This document shows positions 35,274-43,926 of a stretch of 64,000 nucleotides of DNA, piece after piece (position 1 is the stretch's first letter; the number at the start of each line of letters is the position of its first letter). The position numbers were made by a program, and so were the translations under genes. The notes below the pieces were generated by a model. The model did no database searches and was not told where the DNA came from. It saw only the letters and a program-made list of their open reading frames with translations. The DNA is taken from the NCBI GenBank assembly GCA_937873655.1, contig CALMYQ010000122.1, forward strand, positions 1 to 64,000, written 5' to 3'. This DNA is from an uncultured Lewinella sp. Its GTDB lineage: Bacteria; Bacteroidota; Bacteroidia; Chitinophagales; Saprospiraceae.

Positions 35274-37106
35274 TTATCGGACCAACGGATTCCCCAACGG
35301 GATCTCCCTGAGGTCCTCATCGGAAATCTGCTGAATATGATACGCCAGGATACCAAATGGGTTCAGGAACTGGGTCCTGCGGCGCATTCCACCTTGCATG
35401 ACATAAACCTCAGGGCCGGTTGCCTTGTAAAAAAGGCCGTCCACACGGGAAGGAATCTGTGCGCCCAGCGGGATTGGCTCCAGGTCTTCGGCAGGGATAT
35501 CCCTGACATTTGCCCAGCTCAGGCCCATGGCGCTGAACGTGGTCGGATCGGGAACATGGCGCCGCACACCGTTAAAGATGATGTAGACGGGAGCCGTCTG
35601 TACTGCCCGGACCAGGGTGCCGTCCCGCCTTGAGGGGAAATCCGTTCCCTGTGGGATTTGATTCAGGTCTTCTGCGGAGATATTTTTGATGTTTCCCCAG
35701 GAATAACCTAAATTGTTAAAGGTCGGCGGGTCTGGAATATGGCGGCATCGGCCATTTTTTATGGCATAAATGGCTGATGTGTTTTCGGCTCTGTACAGGT
35801 TGTCATCTAACCTGGACGGAATAGCCGGGCCTTCCGCAACGCTGTTCATTTCTGCAGCTGAAACTTCTTTTACATTGCCCCAGGCCAGCCCCAAAGCGTT
35901 AAAAGTGGTCGGATCGGGAATATGACGGCGTTTGCCGTTTTTGACGATATAGATAGCGGGGGTTTGTTGCTGTCTGATCAGGTCGTTCTCGGCGAATTCC
36001 CGTATATCATTCGTTACCCACCCTTTGCTGATCCAGTCATTTTTGTAATAGCGGATAATATCGGCCTTTACCTGCGGGTCGGCATAGTCCAGCCAGTCCC
36101 TTAGAAGCACACTCCACAACACAGGTACAACAATCCCATTCACCCGGTAAGGGATGATCAGTATCTCGTCGATCCCGATGGGCACAATCTGGCTATGTTG
36201 TTTCCTTACCACCCGGCTATTTTGCCCGTCCTGATAAACCTGGGCGTCAAAGGTGGTTTCAAATTTGGCCTTTTTGAAAACAGAACAAGCCGGAGGCGCC
36301 GTATACGTCCAGTCATATTCATAGCTCTGTAAAACCTCCCGCGCTTCAGCCCTTGTATTACTGATGGTCTGACTCCAGGAAGCCTGCAGCTCTGCACTGA
36401 ATTTTCCATAAATGGACTCCGGCGATTCATACCCGATCGTCAAGGATGCGCCGACCGACGTTTCATTGGTTTTGGATACGGACACGGATTCTGTAAAACC
36501 CCAGTTCTCCTTATAGCGCATAACATCCTGGGGGGTATTGGGGTCCGTGTTATTGGCAAAATTCACCCGGGTGTAAACAACCCGGTTCAATATGATCTCT
36601 CCGGTTGGCGTTACCTCTATTCTGGGGTTCCTGGTATAGCTGGGGTAAAGAATTTCAACATCACTCATCCGTCCACCCAGTTTTTCGCCGCCAAACCATT
36701 TATCCACATTGAACTCATAATAACCTCCTTCGCCATCTTTCACATATTCCCGTGAATCTTTGGTTATATGGATGAAGTCACATTTCCAATTGTCGGCCAG
36801 GATCTTCTTGACCTCAACCGTGATCCGGCTGATTTTTCCTACATCCGCTTTAGTGACGTAAAATTCATCTGTTCCATTGCGGTTCTTACTGCCTTGCATC
36901 CAGAAAGTCCCGGTCGACCCATTATCTCCGAATATTTCAAGGCGAATCGAATTATCGCAACCTGCCTGGTAAACATCGGCTGTTTTTATTCGCAGATGGT
37001 AATCCACCAAGGCCTGAGCGGATGCAAATGCGGTAAATAACAGGCAAAAGCCCGTTAAGATCAAACCGAACCGCAAGCGGTTTTTGAATGCATGTTTCGT
37101 TTTCAT
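35274..37106 (-). CDS. Secreted PLAT / aerolysin-like protein with C-terminal repeats
   Basis: A 610-residue exported protein; the start is ATG 37106 (MKTKHAFKN), giving a normal signal peptide ending FASAQ. Order: a PLAT/LH2-like domain (DYHLRIKTADVYQAGCDNS, EIFGDNGSTGTFWMQG); a long Ser/Thr-rich alternating-strand region (FTESVSVSKTNETSVGASLT, FSAELQASWSQTISNT) like the pre-stem of aerolysin/ETX-MTX2 pore-forming toxins; and four ~60-residue repeats of the form (I/V)Y-x3-NG-x-RRHIPDPTTF...LGLSWGNV...IPSR, the fourth degenerate. Membrane binding by PLAT and pore formation by the middle part are inferences. It is a single gene with no immunity-like neighbour; target is unknown. Confidence 0.75.
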   Translation of the reverse strand: MKTKHAFKNRLRFGLILTGFCLLFTAFASAQALVDYHLRIKTADVYQAGCDNSIRLEIFGDNGSTGTFWMQGSKNRNGTDEFYVTKADVGKISRITVEVKKILADNWKCDFIHITKDSREYVKDGEGGYYEFNVDKWFGGEKLGGRMSDVEILYPSYTRNPRIEVTPTGEIILNRVVYTRVNFANNTDPNTPQDVMRYKENWGFTESVSVSKTNETSVGASLTIGYESPESIYGKFSAELQASWSQTISNTRAEAREVLQSYEYDWTYTAPPACSVFKKAKFETTFDAQVYQDGQNSRVVRKQHSQIVPIGIDEILIIPYRVNGIVVPVLWSVLLRDWLDYADPQVKADIIRYYKNDWISKGWVTNDIREFAENDLIRQQQTPAIYIVKNGKRRHIPDPTTFNALGLAWGNVKEVSAAEMNSVAEGPAIPSRLDDNLYRAENTSAIYAIKNGRCRHIPDPPTFNNLGYSWGNIKNISAEDLNQIPQGTDFPSRRDGTLVRAVQTAPVYIIFNGVRRHVPDPTTFSAMGLSWANVRDIPAEDLEPIPLGAQIPSRVDGLFYKATGPEVYVMQGGMRRRTQFLNPFGILAYHIQQISDEDLREIPLGNPLVR

Positions 37107-37372
37107 AATTGTTGATTTTTTGAGTTTAACCACGCCTTACTTGTTTTTAAAGGCAATGGTTCTTTAACAAATGATTTAATTGACCACAATATACCCGGTC
37201 TTCATTGGCTGTTGTCCTGTACTCATGGTAAGTGGAAGGTGGCGGATGGCAATGAGCAACTTTTAGCGGGTAACCGGAATCTCTGACCCTCCCAACCGGA
37301 TTTGTTTTATACTCCTGACAAAAATCACCTACCCCCACCCCATCCGTCACACCCCGCCCTCCCCAACTTTTT

Positions 37373-37380
37373 TATCTTAG
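37373..37380 (+). promoter_or_regulatory. Possible -7 element of pfkA
   Basis: TATCTTAG, followed by CGCC as in other start regions of this window, lies 20 bp before the pfkA ATG. CATATTTG at 37384-37391 is an alternative but is very close to the ATG. No -33 box is visible. Confidence 0.35.
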
Positions 37381-37399
37381 CGCCATATTTGCATCAACC

Positions 37400-38371
37400 A
37401 TGAAAAAGATCGGAGTTTTCACATCGGGCGGCGATGCGCCGGGCATGAACGCCTGCATCCGGGCAGTGGTCCGCACCGGTAAGTATTACGGCCTCGAAGT
37501 CGTCGGTATCCGGCGCGGATTCCAGGGGCTGGTCGACGGCGACTATATGGAAATGGGCCCCGGCGCCGTCAGCGGGATCATCCAGCAGGGGGGCACCATC
37601 CTGCGGTCCGCGCGCTGCAAAGCCTTTTTCAGCCCCGAAGGCCGCCAAAAGGCTTACGAACAGATTAAAGCCGCCGGCCTGGATGCCCTCGTCGCCATCG
37701 GCGGCGACGGCACCTTCACCGGCGCCCGCATATTCATGAACGAATACCCGGATGTGTCCATCGTCGGCTGTCCCGGCACCATCGACAACGACCTGTTCGG
37801 CACGGACTATACCATCGGCTACGATACGGCCATCAATACGGCCATGAACGCCATCGATAACATCAAGGACACGGCCAACGCCCACGATCGCCTTTTCTTC
37901 ATCGAAGTCATGGGGCGCGACGCGGGTTTCATCGCCCTGCCGACAGCGCTAGCCTGCGGCGCCGAAGCCGTCCTGGTGCCCGAAACCAAAACCAGCATCG
38001 ACGAACTGGTGAGGATCCTGGAAAACGGTATGGGTAAAAAGAAAAATTCCTCCATCGTGATCGTAGCGGAAGGCGACGAACTGGGCGGGGCCTACAAGGT
38101 GGCCGAAGAGGTCGGCAAGCGGTTTCAGGGGTACGAGATCCGCGTATCCATCCTGGGGCACCTTCAGCGCGGCGGCCGCCCGACCTGCATGGAACGGGTG
38201 CGCGCCAGCCAGATGGGACACGCCGCCGTGCGGGCGCTGCTCGACGGAAAATCCGGGGTCATGATCGGCATTATCGACAAGGAGATTGTCCATACGCCCT
38301 TCGAAAAAGCCATCAAGCACCATCAGGACCTCAACCCGATGCTGTTGGAAATGATCGGGATCCTGTCCTGA
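37400..38371 (+). CDS. pfkA: ATP-dependent 6-phosphofructokinase
   Basis: Glycolytic enzyme that phosphorylates fructose 6-phosphate at C1. The 323-residue length is that of bacterial PfkA. Motifs: FTSGGDAPGMNA with Gly-Gly-Asp at 10-12, IGGDGTFTGA (the Gly of GGDGT indicates ATP rather than pyrophosphate), PGTIDND with the catalytic Asp, EVMGRDAGF and a C-terminal LGHLQRGGRP. Cytoplasmic. It is followed 45 bp later by a rhomboid protease gene on the same strand. Confidence 0.96.
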   Translation: MKKIGVFTSGGDAPGMNACIRAVVRTGKYYGLEVVGIRRGFQGLVDGDYMEMGPGAVSGIIQQGGTILRSARCKAFFSPEGRQKAYEQIKAAGLDALVAIGGDGTFTGARIFMNEYPDVSIVGCPGTIDNDLFGTDYTIGYDTAINTAMNAIDNIKDTANAHDRLFFIEVMGRDAGFIALPTALACGAEAVLVPETKTSIDELVRILENGMGKKKNSSIVIVAEGDELGGAYKVAEEVGKRFQGYEIRVSILGHLQRGGRPTCMERVRASQMGHAAVRALLDGKSGVMIGIIDKEIVHTPFEKAIKHHQDLNPMLLEMIGILS

Positions 38372-38416
38372 CAAATCCATATCCGCCTTTAGGTTGTTAT
38401 ACATAAAAACCTATCC

Positions 38417-39136
38417 GTGGAAGAGATCAAGGAACAAGGCCGAAAACTCTGGCAAAGCCTCTGGTGGCCCGCATTGTTCGTCGCATTGCTTTGGGCCGTT
38501 CAGGGCGTCCAGGAATTATTTCACCTCAACTGGCGCATTTACGGCGTGCTGCCCCGCGAACCCATCGGCCTGCGCGGGGTCCTGTTCATGCCGCTGATCC
38601 ACAAGGACTGGGGGCACCTGCTGGCCAATACGCCGCCGCTCTACTTCCTGAGCGCCATGATCCTGTTCTTTTACCGCAAAGTAGCCTTCCGCGCCTTTTC
38701 TCTGATCTATATACTCACCGGCCTGGCCGTCTGGCTGCTGGCCAATATGAGCATCCCCTTCCTCGGCCTTACCGGCGAACGCGGTTTCCATATCGGCGCC
38801 AGCGGCCTCATCTACGGCATGGTCGCCTTCGTGTTCTGGAGCGGCATATTCCGGCGCAGCATCAAGGCCATCGCGCTTTCCCTTATCGTCGTTTTCTATT
38901 ACGGTTCCCTGTTTTTGGGTATCTTGCCCGGCCAAACCGGCATTTCCTGGGAAGGCCACCTCTTCGGCGCCCTGGCGGGCATCCTGGTCGCTTTCTGGTA
39001 TAAAAAAGACGTAGAACGCGACGATGTGAAGCCGAAACCATCCTGGGAAACCGAAGACGAATTACCCCCAACCTCCTTCTTCGATGCTGATATCTTTCAA
39101 AAAACGAAAGAAGAGCGCAGGCGGGATACATTTTAG
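38417..39136 (+). CDS. Rhomboid family intramembrane serine protease
   Basis: Inner-membrane protease with about six TM segments in 239 residues. The catalytic Ser lies in HIGASGLIYG (GxSG motif) and the catalytic His in WEGHLFGALAG; the L1-loop region is FMPLIHKDWGHLLANT. The start is GTG at 38417. A hydrophilic C-terminal tail of ~45 residues (DDVKPKPSWETEDELPP) extends into the cytoplasm. Substrates are unknown. It may be co-transcribed with pfkA. Confidence 0.92.
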   Translation: MEEIKEQGRKLWQSLWWPALFVALLWAVQGVQELFHLNWRIYGVLPREPIGLRGVLFMPLIHKDWGHLLANTPPLYFLSAMILFFYRKVAFRAFSLIYILTGLAVWLLANMSIPFLGLTGERGFHIGASGLIYGMVAFVFWSGIFRRSIKAIALSLIVVFYYGSLFLGILPGQTGISWEGHLFGALAGILVAFWYKKDVERDDVKPKPSWETEDELPPTSFFDADIFQKTKEERRRDTF

Positions 39137-39290
39137 TTTGTTGTTGTTTGTTGTTTGTTTTAGTTTATTATTGTTTGTTGCAGTTTGTTATTGTTGTCGC
39201 CACGCAATCACCATAAACAAGCATAGACCCGCCTCCGCTCCACAAACTATGGCCACCGGGCGACGAAGCCTACTGCCTAGTGGCGCCATT
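39137..39290. repeat. Low-complexity TTGTT tract and degenerate dispersed repeat
   Basis: Directly after the rhomboid stop, 39137-39195 is a run of TTGTTTGTTG-like units. A degenerate member of the dispersed family (GGGCGACGAAGCCTACTGCC) follows at 39257-39290. No gene. Confidence 0.65.
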
Positions 39291-39400
39291 CATAAACCAT
39301 CAAACCACCATAAACAACCATAAACCACCATCAACAACCATAAACAATCATAAACCACCATCAACAACCATAAACAACCATAAACAACCATAAACAACCA
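39291..39400. repeat. 10-bp tandem array upstream of the GHL10 gene
   Basis: About eleven tandem 10-bp units of consensus TAAACAACCA, some diverged (CAAACCACCA, TCAACAACCA), end 10 bp before the ATG of the next gene. The unit has no intervening unique spacers, so it is not CRISPR. Parts are complementary to the TTGTTTGTTG tract upstream. Confidence 0.85.
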
Positions 39401-39409
39401 TAATCCATT

Positions 39410-41005
39410 ATGAAACACCTCAACTGCACCCTCTTCCTCCTATTGTTCGCCGCATTGGCGACAGCCCAGCCCAAACCGCAGAACTGGAACCCCCAGAGCC
39501 CGAAACGCGAATTCCGCGGCGCCTGGATCGCAACCGTCGCCAATATCGATTATCCCAAGCAGCCTACGATGGAAAGGGCGGCCCTCAGGGAACAATACAA
39601 AAACCTTGCAGATCAGTTTAAAGAACTTGGGTTCAACGCCCTGATCGTACAGGTGCGCCCCGCAGGCGACGCCTTTTACCCCAGCCAGCTGGCTCCCTGG
39701 TCGAGATACCTGACCGGCAGACAAGGGCAGGCGCCCGCCGATTTCGATCCGCTCGCCTTTATGATAGAAGAGACCCATGCCCGGGGTATGGAATTCCATG
39801 CCTGGCTCAACCCGTTCCGGGCAACCGTCAACCTGGATACCCTTGCCCTGGCGCCCAGCCACCCGTTCAATACCCACCGTAACTGGCTGGTGACGTTCGG
39901 CGGCCGCATGTACTTCAATCCGGGCATACCCGAAGTCCGCAAATACCTGGTGGACGTCGTCGGCGAGATCGTCGATAACTACGACGTCGACGCCATCCAT
40001 TTCGATGACTATTTTTATCCGTATCCGGTCAAAGACGCCGTTTTTCCCGACAGCCTCGAATATGACTTCTTCGGCCGCGGGTACAACAACATCGATGATT
40101 GGCGCCGCAGCAACATTGACGCCCTGATCGAAGCCCTCTCCCTCCGGATCAAGGAATCCAAACCCGCCGTCAAATTCGGGATCAGCCCGTTCGGTGTCTG
40201 GCGCAATAAATCCAAAGATCCCAACGGCTCGGACACCCGCGCCAGCATTTCCACTTATGACGACCTCCACGCCGACGTCCTCAAATGGGCCCGCCTCGGC
40301 TGGATCGACTACGTAGCGCCGCAGATCTACTGGAATATCGGCTATGCACCTGCCGATTACGCTACCCTGGTCGACTGGTGGAGCGCACGGGTAAAAGGCT
40401 GCCAGCTCTACATTGGTCAGGCCGCCTATAAGGTGAACAACAACCCCGAAATCGCCTGGCAGGACCCCAATGAGATCCCGCGGCAGGTCGCCCTCAACCG
40501 CAAGAACTGGTATACCAACGGCAGCGTTTTCTACAGCGCAAAATCGGTGATCAACAACCCGCTGGGCCTCAAGGACACCCTGAGATCCCTGTATAAATAC
40601 CCGGCATTGCTGCCCGAAATGGAGCGCCTGGAGATCAATACCTTCAAAGAGCCCGACCTGCGCCGCATCCGCAACAAGGACGGACGGCCTTACATCCTCT
40701 GGAAACCCAACAAGAAGGAACGCGCAAATCCGCCGCTCTACTACGTCCTGTACCGGTTTAAAGGCCCGGCGACCGGCGATTTCGAATCCGCCGCCAATAT
40801 CCTGTACGTTACCCCTTGGGATGGCAAAGAAAAGAAATGGACCTTCCTCGATAAAAGCGCCGAAACCGGCCAGATTTACACGTATGCCGTAAAGGCCGTC
40901 AACCGGCGGCACACGGAAGGCCCCGCCAGCCGCACCCGCAGCATCGAGAAGACCGAAACCCGGGTAAAAAACGCCAATCCGGGCTTCCTGGGCCGCCTCC
41001 GGTAG
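39410..41005 (+). CDS. GHL10 family glycosidase (DUF187)
   Basis: Secreted glycosyl hydrolase-like family 10 protein of 531 residues with signal peptide (cleavage after ALATAQ). The domain opens EFRGAWIATVANIDYP and continues FNALIVQVRPAGDAFYPS, EFHAWLNPFRA, VDAIHFDDYFYPYP and KFGISPFGVWRNK, all typical of the TIM-barrel. After the barrel a fibronectin-like strand domain (YYVLYRFKGPATGDF) ends the protein. Members are thought to act on peptidoglycan-like or bacterial glycans. Its leader is a tandem repeat array. Confidence 0.9.
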   Translation: MKHLNCTLFLLLFAALATAQPKPQNWNPQSPKREFRGAWIATVANIDYPKQPTMERAALREQYKNLADQFKELGFNALIVQVRPAGDAFYPSQLAPWSRYLTGRQGQAPADFDPLAFMIEETHARGMEFHAWLNPFRATVNLDTLALAPSHPFNTHRNWLVTFGGRMYFNPGIPEVRKYLVDVVGEIVDNYDVDAIHFDDYFYPYPVKDAVFPDSLEYDFFGRGYNNIDDWRRSNIDALIEALSLRIKESKPAVKFGISPFGVWRNKSKDPNGSDTRASISTYDDLHADVLKWARLGWIDYVAPQIYWNIGYAPADYATLVDWWSARVKGCQLYIGQAAYKVNNNPEIAWQDPNEIPRQVALNRKNWYTNGSVFYSAKSVINNPLGLKDTLRSLYKYPALLPEMERLEINTFKEPDLRRIRNKDGRPYILWKPNKKERANPPLYYVLYRFKGPATGDFESAANILYVTPWDGKEKKWTFLDKSAETGQIYTYAVKAVNRRHTEGPASRTRSIEKTETRVKNANPGFLGRLR

Positions 41006-41223
41006 TTACACCAAAATAATAATGAATGGATAAAGGCAGTCGAAAAGCCTGCCGTTTCAGTCAAAAACAGAGATAATCCTGCTCCCGGTTAAACCAGGGG
41101 CGGCCTGTCGGCGTTTCCCTCCTTTAAAGACAGCGGTGGCTTATCCTGTCTTGCGTCAAGCAAATCAACCTAGGCGGCCGTAGCTCCCAAAAAGCGAAGG
41201 CACTAAATCAACGAATCAACAAA

Positions 41224-43761
41224 ATGCCTTTTTCCAAGCCCGGTTTTGACTGGATAGCCCGAATGGCCTGGCGCGACAGCCGCCGCAGCCGCGGCCGGTT
41301 GCTTTTGTTTGTCTCCGCCATCATTATCGGCATAGCGGCCCTGACCGCCATCAATACCTTCGGCGAAAACCTGCGCCGCGACATCGACCGCGAAGCCAAG
41401 AAACTGCTCGGCGCCGACCTTTCGCTGGAAACCAACCAGCTCCCGTCGGATACCCTGCAACAACTCATCGATACCCTGGGGTCAGAGCGTTCCAAAACCG
41501 TGAGCTTCGTCTCCATGGTGTACTTCCCCAAACAGCAAGGCACCAGGCTGGCTTATGTCCGGGCGTTGGAAGGCCGTTATCCGCTGTACGGCGAATTGGG
41601 CGTCGACCCGCCTGAAACCCCGCGCGACCTGTCCAAAGGGGTACTCGTGGAAGAAGGCCTGATGCAGCAATTCGGCGTCAGTGCCGGCGATTCCATAAAG
41701 GTTGGAGAGGTTGTTTTTCCCATAGCAGGCGCCCTGACCTCAGCGCCGGGGCGGGCGGGCATCACGGCCAGTATCGCACCGGTCGTGTTCATCCCGATCC
41801 GGCAACTCGAAGCCACCGGGCTGGTCCAGCGGGGCAGCCGGATCGAGTACGCGTATTTTTTCAAACTGCGCCCCGGCCAGGCCCCCGAAGCCTTCCTGGA
41901 TGACCATGAGAAATTGCTGAGCGACGAACGGGTTGACGGCGATACCGTAGCCGACCGGAAACGGACCGCCAACCGGTCGTTTGAAAATATGAACAGCTTT
42001 CTGCAACTGGTCGCCTTCGTAGCCCTGATTCTGGGTTGCATCGGCGTAGCCAGCGCAGTCCATTTGTATACCCGCAGCAAAACCGCCTCGGTAGCGCTGC
42101 TGCGCTGCCTCGGCGCGAGCGGCAGCCAGGCCTTTCAGATCTTCCTGTTGCAAATGGCGGTGGCCGGCGCATTGGGATCCCTGATGGGCGTCGTAGCAGG
42201 GAGCCTCCTGCAATATATCCTGCCGGTCGTTTTCGGCGACTTTCTGCCCATTGAAGGTGTGAGTACCGCCCTTTCCTGGTCGGCTATCGCGCAGGGGCTG
42301 ACCACCGGCATACTCGTGTCGGTCGTTTTTGCACTGTGGCCGTTGTTGCGCATCCGGCGCATATCCCCGTTGCAGGCCTTGCGGGCGGATTTTGAGCCTA
42401 ACGGCGGCCGCGATCCGCTGCGCCTGGCGGCCTTGGGCCTGATCCTGGCACTGGTTTTCACCCTTACCTGGATTCAAACCCGCAATTGGCTGGAAGCGCT
42501 GGTTTTTCTGTTGGGTCTGGCCCTTGCTTTAGGTATACTGGGGCTGATCGCGTCCCTGCTTCGCTGGAGCGTCAAGCGGTTTTTCCCCCGAAACTGGAGC
42601 TTTGTGTGGCGGCAGGCCCTGGCCAACCTCAACCGGCCCCACAACCAGACCTTTACCCTGATGGTGGTTATCGGCCTGGGGGCGGCGCTGCTGTCCACCC
42701 TGTTCTTCACCCGGGATCTTCTCCTGGACCAGGTGCGCATCACCGGTTCCGGCGACCGGCCCAATACCATCCTGTTCGACATCCAGACCCCGCAAAAAGA
42801 AGCCGTTGCCCAACTGACCCGCGACAACGGCATGCCGCTCATTCAGCAGGTACCGATCGTGACCATGCGGCTGGAAAGCATCGACGGCGCCACCAAATAT
42901 GAGAACGAACAGGACAGCACCGGCCGCATCCGCCGCTGGGTGTTCAACCACGAATACCGGGTAACCTACCGGGATACCCTGATCGATTCCGAAAAGATCA
43001 TTGAGGGCGTCTGGCACGGCGACAAACCCAAAAGTGATACCATTTTTGTCTCCCTGGCCAAAAATGTGGCCGAAGATATGGGAGCGCATCCCGGCGCCAG
43101 GCTGGTTTTCGATGTTCAGGGCCGAATGCTCGAAACTGTCGTGTCCAGCATCCGGGAAGTGGATTTCAACCGGGTCCAAACCAACTTCCTGGTTGTTTTC
43201 CCGACGGGAATACTGGAGCACGCACCGCAATTCCATGTGATCGTCACCCGCAGCGATTCCCTCGCGCAGGCGGTCCGGTTCCAGCGCGCCATGGTCCGGG
43301 CTTTTCCCAACGTTTCCATCATCGACCTGACGCAGATCCTGAAAACCGTGGACGACATCCTGGGCAAGGTCTCTTTCGTGATCCAGTTCATGGCTCTGTT
43401 CAGCATCATCACCGGGATCACCGTATTGGTAAGCGCGGTCTGGCTGAGCCGGTATCAGCGCATGCGCGAGAGCGCTTTGCTGCGCACGCTGGGCGCCAAA
43501 CGAAGGCAACTCAACCGGATCAACGGCCTGGAATACGCCGTTCTGGGCGGGTTGGGCGCCTTGACGGGCGTGCTGCTGTCCATCGCCGCCGCCTGGGCCA
43601 TCGCCCGTTTCCAACTGGACATCCCGTTCCGGCCGCGGTTCCTGCCGCCGCTGCTGGCCATGGTCTCCATTGCGGCATTGACCGTGATCGCGGGCCTGCT
43701 GACCAGCCGGGGCGTGGTGCGGAGGCCGCCGCTGGAGGTGTTGCGGATGGATTTGGAATGA
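41224..43761 (+). CDS. FtsX-type ABC permease (YbbP-like), stand-alone
   Basis: Large (845 aa) permease with two FtsX domains and about ten TM segments, of the YbbP/LolC group. It starts MAWRDSRRSRGRLLLFVSAI, contains the FtsX-type LLRCLGASGSQAFQIFLLQM and LLRTLGAKRRQLNRINGLE coupling-helix segments, and periplasmic MacB-like regions between TMs. Its partner ATPase (YbbA-like) is not next to it; the upstream 218 bp hold no gene. Probable role is lipid or lipoprotein/enzyme extrusion from the inner membrane. Confidence 0.88.
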   Translation: MPFSKPGFDWIARMAWRDSRRSRGRLLLFVSAIIIGIAALTAINTFGENLRRDIDREAKKLLGADLSLETNQLPSDTLQQLIDTLGSERSKTVSFVSMVYFPKQQGTRLAYVRALEGRYPLYGELGVDPPETPRDLSKGVLVEEGLMQQFGVSAGDSIKVGEVVFPIAGALTSAPGRAGITASIAPVVFIPIRQLEATGLVQRGSRIEYAYFFKLRPGQAPEAFLDDHEKLLSDERVDGDTVADRKRTANRSFENMNSFLQLVAFVALILGCIGVASAVHLYTRSKTASVALLRCLGASGSQAFQIFLLQMAVAGALGSLMGVVAGSLLQYILPVVFGDFLPIEGVSTALSWSAIAQGLTTGILVSVVFALWPLLRIRRISPLQALRADFEPNGGRDPLRLAALGLILALVFTLTWIQTRNWLEALVFLLGLALALGILGLIASLLRWSVKRFFPRNWSFVWRQALANLNRPHNQTFTLMVVIGLGAALLSTLFFTRDLLLDQVRITGSGDRPNTILFDIQTPQKEAVAQLTRDNGMPLIQQVPIVTMRLESIDGATKYENEQDSTGRIRRWVFNHEYRVTYRDTLIDSEKIIEGVWHGDKPKSDTIFVSLAKNVAEDMGAHPGARLVFDVQGRMLETVVSSIREVDFNRVQTNFLVVFPTGILEHAPQFHVIVTRSDSLAQAVRFQRAMVRAFPNVSIIDLTQILKTVDDILGKVSFVIQFMALFSIITGITVLVSAVWLSRYQRMRESALLRTLGAKRRQLNRINGLEYAVLGGLGALTGVLLSIAAAWAIARFQLDIPFRPRFLPPLLAMVSIAALTVIAGLLTSRGVVRRPPLEVLRMDLE

Positions 43762-43788
43762 AAAAATTGATCCGATTGATCTTGTCCT

Positions 43789-43886
43789 CAGTTCCTCCCC
43801 CGACCGCCGGAGCTCATCAGGAGCGAAGGAGGTGATTCCCCAGTTCCTCCTCCGACCGCCGTAGCCTTGGGGAGGTGGTAATTCCT
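43789..43886. repeat. Direct repeat of a second dispersed family
   Basis: Two ~48-bp units begin CAGTTCCTCC(C/T)CCGACCGCCG and end GGAGGTGATTCC or GGAGGTGGTAATTCC. Each unit is itself partly palindromic (CTCC...GGAG). It sits between the convergent permease and helicase genes and may help to end transcription. Confidence 0.75.
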
Positions 43887-43926
43887 CAATTCTGGAAATC
43901 CGGCCAATCTGATCAAATTCAATGCT

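Noticed and set aside
39291..39400. CRISPR array
   Set aside because: The 10-bp units are contiguous with no unique spacers and no cas genes are nearby.
39440..40912. 490-codon frame antisense to the GHL10 gene
   Set aside because: No recognisable domain; the GHL10 protein with signal peptide explains the locus.
42529..43614. 361-codon antisense frame in the FtsX permease gene
   Set aside because: Shadow frame with biased composition and no motif.
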